Shown: positions 18,801 through 25,472 of the stretch, in pieces | Numbering within the stretch: the first letter of the stretch is position 1 | Layout of the letters: each line of letters starts with the position of its first letter | From: Bradyrhizobium sp. 149 | Lineage (GTDB): Bacteria > Pseudomonadota > Alphaproteobacteria > Rhizobiales > Xanthobacteraceae | Assembly (NCBI RefSeq): GCF_023073915.1 | Contig: NZ_JADPKK010000015.1 | Location: 182,861 to 246,860 of the forward strand | Length of the DNA stretch: 64,000 nucleotides | Direction of reading: 5' to 3' | Made by a program: the position numbers and the translations under genes | The notes under the pieces: generated by a model | Database searches by the model: none | What the model saw: only the letters and a program-made list of their open reading frames with translations | Told to the model about the DNA's origin: nothing

Positions 18801-19021
18801 ATCTTCTTCTCGATGGGATCGGCGACCTGCGCCTGCATCTCCTGCGCGGTCGCGCCCGGCCAGAGCACGGAGACGTTGACCACCTTCACCGTGAAGAACG
18901 GATCCTCGGCGCGGCCGAGCTTCTGATAGGAGAAGAACCCGGCGACGCCGAGCACAAGCATGAGGAACAGGATCAGCGTCGGATGGCTGACGGCCCAGGC
19001 CGAAAGGTTGAAGCGCTTCAT
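15884..19021 (-). CDS. RND-family efflux pump inner-membrane transporter
   Basis: Proton-driven multidrug or organic-compound exporter, about 1045 aa from the ATG at 19021 (MKRFNLSAWAVSHPTLILF). The RND layout is complete: TM1 at the N terminus, a large periplasmic loop, a central cluster of membrane helices that includes LGLLVDDAIIAVEMM with the conserved acidic pair of TM4, then a second loop and a second helix cluster (LAGMIMRNAVILVDQIE). The family is AcrB/HAE-like, not clearly a metal pump. The adaptor is encoded upstream; no outer-membrane channel gene is in the window. Confidence 0.93.
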   Translation of the reverse strand: MKRFNLSAWAVSHPTLILFLMLVLGVAGFFSYQKLGRAEDPFFTVKVVNVSVLWPGATAQEMQAQVADPIEKKIQELPYFEKVQTYSKPGFTALQVTFRDSTPPKDVPYLFYLLRKKLADVQGQLPAGILGPVVNDEFSDVDSILYMMTGDGADYAQLKKVSEGFRQRLLKVPGVTKVDVYGNQDERIFVEFSHAKLATLGITPQALFDSLAKQNNVTPAGTVETSSQRVPLRVTGALDGAKAVAETPVESNGRVFRLGDIATVTHGYVDPPSFIVRQEGKAAIGIGVVTAKGANILDLGKEVEKATSEFMKAVPQGVDVKLIADQPKVVEHAVGEFVHSFMEALVIVLFVSFLALGWRTGIVVALSVPLVLGIVFVVMNTMSLDLHRITLGALIIALGLLVDDAIIAVEMMVVKMEQGWDRMRAASFAWESTAFPMLTGTLVTAAGFLPIGFANSAVGEYAGSIFWIVAIALVASWFVAVIFTPYIGVMLLPNIKVHHNHDPHAVYETRMYRGLRAVVQWCVNHRITVVVATVGVFIASIVGFGHVQQQFFPLSERPELFLQLRLPEGTAFNVTEKAVKKAEAMLKDDKDIETYTAYVGQGSPRFWLGLNPQLPNEAFAEVVIVAKGVEARERIKARLENAVADGALNEARVRVDRFNFGPPVGFPVQFRVIGPDANKVREIAYQVRDVMRQNKSVKDVQLDWNEQSPYLKLVVDQDRARAMGLTPQDVSQALSMLISGSQVTTVRDGIEKVGVVARAVPSERLDLGAVGDLTITSRNGVAVPLQQIAKIEYAHEEPIMWRRNRDMAITVRSDVVDGVQAPDVTGQITPKLKAIKDNLEPAYRIEPGGAFEESAKGNASIFILFPLMVMVMLTLLMFQLQSFSRLILVFLTAPLGIVGASFGLNIANAPFGFVALLGLIALAGMIMRNAVILVDQIETDVSHGLTRREAIVEATVRRARPVVLTALAAILAMIPLSRSAFWGPMAITIMGGLFVATFLTLLYLPGLYALWFRKSLDEAGTPEQPAAPQHGSDDQHAIQLAEAAE

Positions 19022-19069
19022 CGCACTCTCCAAAGATGATCCAGTTGCAAAAAACACTCTGTTCAAACC

Positions 19070-19176
19070 GTCGTCGCGAGGCAGCGAAGCAATCCAGGGG
19101 GCTGGGCAGGTTCTGGATCGCTTCGCCGCTTCAGCCCCAGCATTTGCGCTTGGGCCGAAACTCTCCTCGCGACGAC
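19070..19176. repeat. Inverted repeat in the adaptor-pump intergenic gap
   Basis: GTCGTCGCGAGG (19070-19081) pairs perfectly with CCTCGCGACGAC (19165-19176), and inside it GCGAAGCAATCCAG partly pairs with CTGGATCGCTTCGC. The hairpin fills most of the 168-base gap between the adaptor and pump genes of one operon. It resembles dispersed palindromic elements of this bacterial group and could stabilise or attenuate the polycistronic message. Confidence 0.7.
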
Positions 19177-19189
19177 GAACTCGTAAACT

Positions 19190-20296
19190 CTAGAAAGACA
19201 GTGACGAGACAATCCGCACTCTCTGGCTTGGATCGAGCTTCTGCACGCCGAGGGCGACGATCTTGGCGCCCTCGTCCACACCGCTGGTGATGACGACGTC
19301 GCTGCTCTCGTAGGACTTCACCACGACCGGCTTCAGCGTGACCGCGCCGTTGTCGTCGACTACGTAGAAAGACGGCTTGCCGCCTTCGTTGAACAGCGCC
19401 GACAGCGGCAGCCGCGCGACGCGCTCGGTTGCCGCATCCGACAGCGTCAGCGTCGCCGTCATGCCGAGCGAGACCTTGTCGTCGGCCTCGGGCAGCGAGA
19501 ATTTCGCGAGATAGGTCCGCGTGGCGGGATCCGCGGTGGGCGCAATCTCGCGCAGCTTGGCTGTATATTTCTTGCCCGGCTCCGACCAAAGAGTGACGCT
19601 GGCGGCGCCCGATTTGGCACGTCCGACCAGCGTCTCAGGGATCGCGACGACCGCTTCCTTTTCGGCAAAGCGGGCGACACGGATCGAGGTCTGGCCTGCG
19701 GCAACCACCTGGCCGGGCTCGATCAGCGTTGCGGTGACGACGCCACGGGCGTCGGCGTTGAGCGTCGCGTAGGAAAGGGAATTCTTGGTCAATTCGACGG
19801 AGCGCTCGGCCCGGTTCAGCCGCGCACGTGCCTCGTCGGCCGAAGCGCGGCTCTGGTCGAGCTGGGCGTCAGTGGTCCAGCCCTTGGCCTTCAGATCCTT
19901 GGCGCGCTGCTCGGCGGCGGCGGCCTGGGCCAGCACGCCCGTCGCAGCCGTCAGCTCGGCGACGGATTGCTCGGCCTGGAGCTTCAGATCGACCTCATCA
20001 AGCGTCGCGAGCGGCTGGCCGATTTCGACAGTCTGGCCGACCTCGACCAGACGCTTGGCGACCTTGCCTGCGACGCGGAAACCCAGATCGCTTTCGATCC
20101 GCGGCCTGATGGTGCCGACGAAGCTGCGCTCGGGCTTTTCGGCCTCATAATGGGCGGTTGCGACCAGAACCGGCCGGGGCGGCTCGGCCTTTTCAGCAAC
20201 GGTGTCATTGCACCCAGCCAGGGCGGCAGCCATCAGGGCCAGCGACACGCCTGCCAAGAGCTTGGAATAGCTGGATAAAACTGACCGGACGAACAT
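19190..20296 (-). CDS. RND efflux periplasmic adaptor, lipoprotein
   Basis: Membrane fusion protein of 368 aa that links the RND pump to an outer-membrane channel. It starts with a lipoprotein signal: FVRSVLSSYSKLLAGVSLAL then LAGC, with lipidation expected at that cysteine. A lipoyl/barrel-sandwich domain (LGFRVAGKVAKRLVEVGQTV), a coiled-coil hairpin (AAAAEQRAKDLKAKG...) and beta-barrel domains follow. The ATG at 20296 is preceded by GGGAG at a 9-base spacing, so I prefer it to the ATG six codons earlier. It is the first gene of the operon. Confidence 0.92.
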   Translation of the reverse strand: MFVRSVLSSYSKLLAGVSLALMAAALAGCNDTVAEKAEPPRPVLVATAHYEAEKPERSFVGTIRPRIESDLGFRVAGKVAKRLVEVGQTVEIGQPLATLDEVDLKLQAEQSVAELTAATGVLAQAAAAEQRAKDLKAKGWTTDAQLDQSRASADEARARLNRAERSVELTKNSLSYATLNADARGVVTATLIEPGQVVAAGQTSIRVARFAEKEAVVAIPETLVGRAKSGAASVTLWSEPGKKYTAKLREIAPTADPATRTYLAKFSLPEADDKVSLGMTATLTLSDAATERVARLPLSALFNEGGKPSFYVVDDNGAVTLKPVVVKSYESSDVVITSGVDEGAKIVALGVQKLDPSQRVRIVSSLSF

Positions 20297-20326
20297 CGGA
20301 GGACACTCCCGCATCTCAATGGGACG

Positions 20327-20366
20327 AATGTCGACTAATCACTGATAAAAGTCAATAATCGTCATT
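20327..20366 (-). promoter_or_regulatory. Promoter and probable TetR operator of the RND operon
   Basis: Arms AATGTCGACTAATCA (20327-20341) and TCAATAATCGTCATT (20352-20366) form an imperfect palindrome, 11 of 15 positions symmetric, around a 10-base centre. On the minus strand it contains TTGACT (20355-20350) and, 17 bases on, GACATT (20332-20327) as -35 and -10 candidates. That puts transcription start about 25 bases before the adaptor ATG. The overlap suits repression by the TetR protein of the operon. Confidence 0.55.
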
Positions 20367-20404
20367 CATCAGGAATCCGTGATCGTTAAGGGGTGGTAAC
20401 CCCT

Positions 20405-20522
20405 CGTCGCCCTGGCGAAGGCCAGGGCCCATTACCCCTGAAGTCGGTTGCTAAAGAGAACGTCTTCCGGGTGCCCGAAGAGAAGCCGCGGGGTATGGGC
20501 CCTGGCCTTCGCCAGGGCGACG
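20405..20522. repeat. Near-perfect 33-base inverted repeat
   Basis: The 34-base arm at 20405-20438 (begins CGTCGCCCTGGCGAAGGCCA) and the 33-base arm at 20490-20522 (ends CCTTCGCCAGGGCGACG) are reverse complements except for one extra T. Each arm also contains its own small palindrome (CCTGGCGAAGGCCAGG). The 51-base centre shows nothing. The element ends six bases before the MFS gene stop and may act as a terminator or be a mobile miniature element. Confidence 0.8.
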
Positions 20523-20527
20523 TAGGT

Positions 20528-21859
20528 TCACCGCCCCTGTTCGGCGAACTCGTGCTTGCTGTCGTGGCCGCCGACGAACACCAGGATGCCGGCGATCAGC
20601 GGCAGCAGCGCGAGCACGAGCAGGCCGGTCGAGGTCTGGCCGGTGGCTTCCTTGACCCAGCCGATCAGGTAAGGACCGCCGAATCCGGCGAGGTTGCCGA
20701 TCGAGTTGATCAGGGCGATGCCGCCGGCCGCCGCCGTGCCGGACAGCCAGGCGGTCGGCAGGGTCCAGAACACGCCAAAGCAGCAGAACACGCCGATCGC
20801 CGCGACAGTGAGCACCACCATCGTCATGGCGGGATCGGTGAGATAGGAAGAGACGCCAAGCGCAATTGCAGTGAGCAACAGCGGCGCGCCGACATGCATC
20901 ACGCGCTCGCGCGTCGAATCGGAATGCCGCGCCCACAGGAGCATCGCGATGGTACCGAACAGATACGGGATCGCGGTGACGAAGCCGGTCTGCGCGTTGG
21001 TGAGGCCGAATGCCTTGACGATCTGCGGCAGCCAGAACTGCATGCCGTAGAGCGCGCCGACGAAGCCGAAATAGACCAGGCTCAGCATGATCACCTTCGG
21101 CGAGGAAAGCGCCTCGCCGAGCGACAAATGCTTCACCGCCTGCTTGGCCGCGATCTCGGCATCAAGCTTGGTCTTGAGCCACGCCTTCTGCTCGGCCGAG
21201 AGCCAGTCTGCCTTCTCCGGCCTGTCGGTGAGGTAAAACCAGGTGACGATGCCGAGCAGCACCGAGGGAATGCCCTCGATGATGAACAGCCACTGCCAGC
21301 CCTTCAGGCCCATCGCGCCGTCGAGCCCGAGCAGCAGGCCCGAGACCGGCGCGCCGATCACGGTCGAGACCGGGACTGCGATGGCGAAGGCCGCGAGGAA
21401 GCGGGCGCGGTATTCGGCCGGATACCAATAGGTGAGATAGAGGATGATGCCGGGGAAGAAGCCGGCTTCGGCGACGCCGAGCAGGAAGCGCAGCACGTAG
21501 AAGCTCGTGACACCACTCGTGAGCGCCATCAGCGCCGAGATGATGCCCCAGGTCACCATGATGCGGGCGATCCAGCGGCTGGCGCCGAACTTTTCCAGCG
21601 CCAGATTGCTCGGCACCTCGAAGATGAAATAGCCGATGAAGAAGATGCCGGCGCCCCAGGAGAAGATCAGCGGCGTGAATTTCAGCTCTGCGTTCATGGT
21701 CAGCGCGGCGAAGCCGAGATTGACACGATCGAGATAGGAGAAGAAGTAGGCCAGCATCAGGAACGGGATCAGGCGCCAGGAGATGGCGCGGATCGTCGAG
21801 GTCTCGACTTCCGACTTGGCGGCGCCGGTCGAACCGGCATAGGTCGTGGTCTGGCTCAT
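20528..21859 (-). CDS. MFS transporter, anion:cation symporter (ACS) family
   Basis: Inner-membrane transporter of 443 aa with about 12 predicted helices. The N terminus (RLIPFLMLAYFFSYLDRVNL then GFAAL) is the signature of the ACS family that includes transporters for tartrate, phthalate, 4-hydroxyphenylacetate and other carboxylates. The start at 21859 (MSQTTTYAG) follows a G-rich ribosome binding region; the frame stays open for another 138 codons upstream, but that stretch is antisense to the DUF2809 remnant and lacks transporter features. The substrate cannot be told; no catabolic gene is adjacent. Confidence 0.9.
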   Translation of the reverse strand: MSQTTTYAGSTGAAKSEVETSTIRAISWRLIPFLMLAYFFSYLDRVNLGFAALTMNAELKFTPLIFSWGAGIFFIGYFIFEVPSNLALEKFGASRWIARIMVTWGIISALMALTSGVTSFYVLRFLLGVAEAGFFPGIILYLTYWYPAEYRARFLAAFAIAVPVSTVIGAPVSGLLLGLDGAMGLKGWQWLFIIEGIPSVLLGIVTWFYLTDRPEKADWLSAEQKAWLKTKLDAEIAAKQAVKHLSLGEALSSPKVIMLSLVYFGFVGALYGMQFWLPQIVKAFGLTNAQTGFVTAIPYLFGTIAMLLWARHSDSTRERVMHVGAPLLLTAIALGVSSYLTDPAMTMVVLTVAAIGVFCCFGVFWTLPTAWLSGTAAAGGIALINSIGNLAGFGGPYLIGWVKEATGQTSTGLLVLALLPLIAGILVFVGGHDSKHEFAEQGR

Positions 21860-21927
21860 GGCTTCCCCCCAGGGTTGTTGCTTTTGTGGGCTGAGAGCCG
21901 GTTTTGAGTATCGCGGGCGAAGAGTCA

Positions 21928-22385
21928 ATGGAGCAAGCAATGCATGGGGCGCAGCCGCATCAACCCGTTGCGCCGTTACGGACATCGCTGATCCGCGCCG
22001 GGCTGGCGCTGGCGGTGATCGTCTGTGGGCTGTCGCTGCGCTGGTACGGCTTTCCGCTCGGCCCGCCTTCATCGTGAAGTACGGCGGCTCCCTGCTGTGG
22101 GCCACGATGGTGTTTCTGCTGGTCGGCATTTTGCTGCCGCGGCTGCCACGGGCGCAGGTCGCGGCCGTCGCCGCAGCCATTGCGATCGCTGTGGAGTTTT
22201 CCCGGCTGGTGCATACGCCATGGCTCGACGCATTTCGACTCTCCACCGCGGGCGCGCTGCTGTTGGGGCGCATTTTTTCGCTGTGGAATTTGGTCGCTTA
22301 TGCGATCGGAATTGTGTTTGGCGTCTGGATCGACCGTCTCGCCACCCTGCGAGACTGGCGTCGAACATCTCACTCCGCCAACTGA
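21928..22385 (+). pseudogene. DUF2809 family membrane protein, frameshifted
   Basis: Two reading frames together make one small membrane protein. The first starts at ATG 21928 and reads on to LRWYGFPLG, then hits a stop at 22075-22077. The second frame continues the family pattern from about 22062 with PAFIVKYGGSLLWATMVF and ends at 22385. A one-base loss (or two-base gain) close to 22060 explains the break. The joined product would have about four membrane segments, as in DUF2809 proteins. It could be a true pseudogene or a sequencing error. The 3' end overlaps the convergent ycaQ-like gene by 16 bases. Confidence 0.7.
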
Positions 22386-23533
22386 AACCGCTCGAACCGA
22401 TCAAGCTCCTCCTCGATCTTCTGCTTGAGCTCCTTGCGCGCCGCGGTCTTCTTCCCCTCTCCGACCCAGGTCCATTTCTGCATCAAGAGCTTCTTCGCCT
22501 GCCGGTCTGTCTTCAGATCGAGCGCGGCGACGATCTCGTCGCCGACCAGCACGGGGAGCGCGAAATAGCCGAGCTTGCGTTTGGCCTTCGGCACATAGGC
22601 CTCGAACAAATGGTTGTAGCCGAAAATCAAATTTGTGCGCTTGCGCTGGATGATCAGCGGATCGAACGGCGAGAGGATGCGAACGAGATCAGACGGCGCG
22701 CGCTCGCCCGGCTCGAGCGCGGCCGGTAGTGCCCAATGCTCCTGCTTGCCGGCACCGTCGATGACGACAGGCACGAGCTCGCCGCGACGGACGCGCGAGG
22801 CGATCAGGCCAGCCACGGCCTTCTTGCGCGGCGCGTCGAGATGGCAGACCGAATCGAGGCTCACGACACCTTGCGATCGTAGCGCGCGGTCGAGCAGATA
22901 GGCCGTAATGTCCCTGGTCGACGCCGGCTTCGGCAGCTTTTCCCAGCCGAAATGGCGCGTCATCAGCTCATAGGTCTTGAGCATGCCCTGGCGCTCGCTG
23001 ACGGTCACGGCACCGGTATAGAAGGCGAGCTGCAACGCCCGCTTCGAGGGTTTTCGGCTTTGCCAGAGATGCTCCTTCTCGGTGAGCACGTCGTCCTCGA
23101 TATCGCGGATCGTCAGCGGGCCGGCGCGCACCAGCCGCATCACCTTGCGCATGTCGGCAGGCTTCACCGAGGCGAACCATTTGTGCCCCTCGCGGCGGTG
23201 TTCGCGCATCGCCGGCAGGAAGAAGCGGAAGTCACCGGCCGGCACGTAAGAGAGCGCGTGCGTCCAATACTCAAAGACGCTTTTATCTACGCTCTGAGCG
23301 TGGCGCAGATCGGCGCGGCGGTAGGACGGGATGCGGCTGAACAGGATGTGGTGATGGCAGCGCTCGATCACGTTGATGGTGTCGATCTGCACATAGCCGA
23401 GATGGGCGACTGCGTCCGAGACGGCTTGCGCGCCGTCACCGAATGGCGCGCGCTCATCCAGCCGCTGGGCGTGCAGCCAGATCTGCCGGGCCTGTGTTGT
23501 GGTGATCGGAAGCGGTTTGGGCGCGCGGGACAT
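22370..23533 (-). CDS. YcaQ/AlkX-type winged-helix DNA glycosylase
   Basis: Protein of 387 aa of the HTH_42 family, with tandem winged-helix domains. The family includes E. coli YcaQ and actinobacterial AlkZ, glycosylases that unhook interstrand DNA crosslinks. The catalytic Q-x-D motif is visible as VQIDTINV, with Q49, I50 and D51 counted from the ATG at 23533, which places it in the YcaQ/AlkX branch (AlkZ has Q-x-Q). The following ERCHHHILFSRIPSYR and the C-terminal LIFGYNHLFEAYVPKAKRK are also family-typical. It stands alone. Confidence 0.88.
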   Translation of the reverse strand: MSRAPKPLPITTTQARQIWLHAQRLDERAPFGDGAQAVSDAVAHLGYVQIDTINVIERCHHHILFSRIPSYRRADLRHAQSVDKSVFEYWTHALSYVPAGDFRFFLPAMREHRREGHKWFASVKPADMRKVMRLVRAGPLTIRDIEDDVLTEKEHLWQSRKPSKRALQLAFYTGAVTVSERQGMLKTYELMTRHFGWEKLPKPASTRDITAYLLDRALRSQGVVSLDSVCHLDAPRKKAVAGLIASRVRRGELVPVVIDGAGKQEHWALPAALEPGERAPSDLVRILSPFDPLIIQRKRTNLIFGYNHLFEAYVPKAKRKLGYFALPVLVGDEIVAALDLKTDRQAKKLLMQKWTWVGEGKKTAARKELKQKIEEELDRFERFQLAE

Positions 23534-23591
23534 TGCGAACAGCAATGTAGCGGGATTCGCGCCGGGAAAAAGGAGATGACAAGAAGCGGCC

Positions 23592-23629
23592 GAAGAAAAA
23601 GCCGCGCTGCCATCTGCTGACAGCGCGGC
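23592..23629 (-). terminator. Intrinsic terminator of the small Met-rich gene
   Basis: On the minus strand a 9-base stem (GCCGCGCTG / CAGCGCGGC, 23621-23629 with 23601-23609) and an 11-base loop are followed directly by TTTTTCTTC. It lies 21 bases after the stop of the 84-aa secreted protein. Confidence 0.85.
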
Positions 23630-23649
23630 CGGACGACGCGAGCTCGCGT

Positions 23650-23904
23650 CTACTTCATCGACATGGCCTTCTGCGACTTCATGTAATGCATGCAGGCACT
23701 CTTCATCTTGCCATTGCTCATGTCGGTGTTGGCCATGGCCATTTCCTTGTTGGCCGCGACCTTGGCCGGCGTATCGGCGGCGCTCATCATCATGGCTGTC
23801 GATTTCATCATGTTATCGCCGGTGCACGCCATCATGGCGGCGGATGCCGGTGAGAGGGAAACGGTGAGCGCGACAAAGGCTACGGCTGTGAGCAAGATCT
23901 TCAT
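23650..23904 (-). CDS. Small secreted methionine-rich protein, 84 aa
   Basis: An N-terminal signal peptide (MKILLTAVAFVALTVSLSPASA, cleavage expected near residue 22) is followed by a mature part of about 62 residues with many methionines (AMMACTGDNMMKSTAMMMSAA, AMANTDM, GKMKSACMHYMKSQKAMSMK) and two cysteines. Met-rich periplasmic peptides sometimes bind copper, but no Met-X-X-Met array or His cluster is strong enough to claim this. A clean intrinsic terminator follows. The function is unknown. Confidence 0.75.
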   Translation of the reverse strand: MKILLTAVAFVALTVSLSPASAAMMACTGDNMMKSTAMMMSAADTPAKVAANKEMAMANTDMSNGKMKSACMHYMKSQKAMSMK

Positions 23905-24024
23905 CGAAAAGTCTCCTCCGTAAAGCGAAACCCGGCGTCATGCCGGCCTTCGCATTACGTATTCTCTGGCGAAGACGTTTCGGGGAGAAGGGAATTTTCT
24001 TGCTGCAGCGCGAAGGCAGAGAGC

Positions 24025-24270
24025 TCAGCGGCCCCCCTTGGGCACCTTGGACTGATCACCGAGGCTACCCGTGGCGACGTCCGGCTCGCAGGAGGCCCTG
24101 CCGCGCTCCTCTGCCCGGCAGCGATAGACGCTGCCGGTGAGCCGATCCACCAGCCACATGTTCTCGTCGGTCGGCCCTTCGAGCCCGACATAGCGGGAGG
24201 TCAGCCCCGTGATCAGCGTCGACAGCAGGATCGCCACCGCGATCATGGCTGCACCGATATAGATCGGCAT
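24025..24270 (-). CDS. Small membrane-anchored hypothetical protein, 81 aa
   Basis: Starts MPIYIGAAMIAVAILLSTLI: one N-terminal membrane segment (about residues 3-22), then a short polar domain (GPTDENMWLVDRLTGSVYRC, AEERGRASCEPDVATG). The two cysteines and the phrase WLVDRLTGSVYRC are like those of small conserved proteins in related soil bacteria. No strong ribosome binding site is visible, and a GTG five codons upstream is an alternative start. The frame stays open for another 78 codons upstream without features of a real protein. The function is unknown. Confidence 0.6.
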   Translation of the reverse strand: MPIYIGAAMIAVAILLSTLITGLTSRYVGLEGPTDENMWLVDRLTGSVYRCRAEERGRASCEPDVATGSLGDQSKVPKGGR

Positions 24271-24773
24271 TGAATTCAGGGACACTGTCCGATCCGGCGG
24301 GCCACTGCGATAGGATTGGTAATCACTCGGCCTCGGCACTGGATGGAACTCGGCTCCCCTGATTTGCAGATACAGCGCCCTGCTAGGCGTCCATCTGGCC
24401 AAAAAATTGTTCGCAGACAGGCCATCGCGCGACGGCTTTGCGACAATCGGTGAGCACGGGTTTCCATAAGTGAACCGGGCCTCGTACCCCGAGCGCACGG
24501 GCACACAACCGGTCTGTGATGCGGATCACCCCAGGACAGCAACGGACCCGAACCCCGCGCCTGGGCGCGTGCGACCTCTTCTTCACCCGTTAGCGTCCGT
24601 CCTTGGGACGCACGGTGGGTCGGCCCTCAATGAGCCCGGAACCCCAGGAAATGCGCTGCTGTGGTCCCGAACGACCCCGTTTCCACCGTGACCAAGATCA
24701 CACCAGGGCTTTTGAACCTGCCCTATGCTTGCAGCATCAAATAGCCATCAGGCGTCACAGCGAGGATACGACA
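24271..24773. other. Intergenic stretch, no gene recognised
   Basis: About 500 bases between two divergently oriented genes. I see no RNA gene, convincing reading frame or strong palindrome. The promoter of the ompA-like gene should be near its right end, but no confident -35/-10 pair was found. Confidence 0.4.
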
Positions 24774-25415
24774 ATGACCCGTTTCAATAAGTCTTTTGCA
24801 CTGAAGGCGATCACCCTCTCGGCAGTTCTGTCGATGACGGCCGGCCTGGCTATGGCCGGCGATACTAATGTCTCTACCAGCCAGATCCTGGATGCACTAA
24901 AGCCGAAGCTGGCGACGCGCGGCCTCACCGCCGGTCCGCAGGCCGATCCGGCGGTGCAGGCCAAGGAATCGACATTCCTGAACACCGTGCGCAACCGATC
25001 CACCCGTTCGCTCTCGACGGGCGAACGCGAGCAGATCGCCGAGCTCGCGGCGACCAAGCCGAAGATCGATCTGGAAATCCAGTTCGACTACAACTCGGCT
25101 GACATCGCCAAGACGTCGGTGCCCTCGGTGCAGGCGCTCGGAAAGGCGCTGTCCGATCCCTCGCTGAAGGGCTCGACCTTCGTGGTCGCCGGCCACACCG
25201 ATGCGGTCGGCACCGAGCAATACAATCAGGGGCTCTCCGAGCGGCGGGCCGACACAATCAAGAAATACCTGGTGCAGAACTACGGCCTCACCGGCACCGA
25301 TCTCGTCACCGTCGGCTATGGCAAGACCAAGCTGAAGGACACCGCCAACGGCGCCGACCCGATCAACCGCCGCGTCCAGGTCGTCAACATGGACACCAAG
25401 ACCGCGTCGAAGTGA
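24774..25415 (+). CDS. OmpA-family peptidoglycan-binding protein
   Basis: Envelope protein of 213 aa. The signal peptide covers about residues 1-27 (FNKSFALKAITLSAVLSMTA then GLAMAGDT). After a linker, the OmpA C-terminal domain begins near residue 95 (IDLEIQFDYNSADIAKTSVP) with the peptidoglycan-binding pattern AGHTDAVGTEQYNQGLSERR and the C-terminal NRRVQVV. It has no beta-barrel or lipobox, so it is probably periplasmic. The start at 24774 is set by the signal peptide. A palindrome follows 26 bases after the stop. Confidence 0.88.
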   Translation: MTRFNKSFALKAITLSAVLSMTAGLAMAGDTNVSTSQILDALKPKLATRGLTAGPQADPAVQAKESTFLNTVRNRSTRSLSTGEREQIAELAATKPKIDLEIQFDYNSADIAKTSVPSVQALGKALSDPSLKGSTFVVAGHTDAVGTEQYNQGLSERRADTIKKYLVQNYGLTGTDLVTVGYGKTKLKDTANGADPINRRVQVVNMDTKTASK

Positions 25416-25440
25416 TTCCCAGGCCATCACCAATCAAGAC

Positions 25441-25468
25441 GCCGCCTGCCGTTCCCCCGGCAGGCGGC
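25441..25468. terminator. Palindrome between convergent genes, probable terminator
   Basis: GCCGCCTGCC (25441-25450) pairs perfectly with GGCAGGCGGC (25459-25468) around an 8-base loop. It lies between the converging ends of the OmpA-like and glycosyltransferase genes. No T-run follows on either strand, so termination is likely but not certain. Confidence 0.6.
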
Positions 25469-25472
25469 GATG

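Noticed and set aside
21846..22385. A complete 179-aa protein in one frame instead of a broken DUF2809 gene
   Set aside because: The first 70 residues of this frame do not resemble the family, while the neighbouring frame from 21928 does; the switch at about 22060 explains both.
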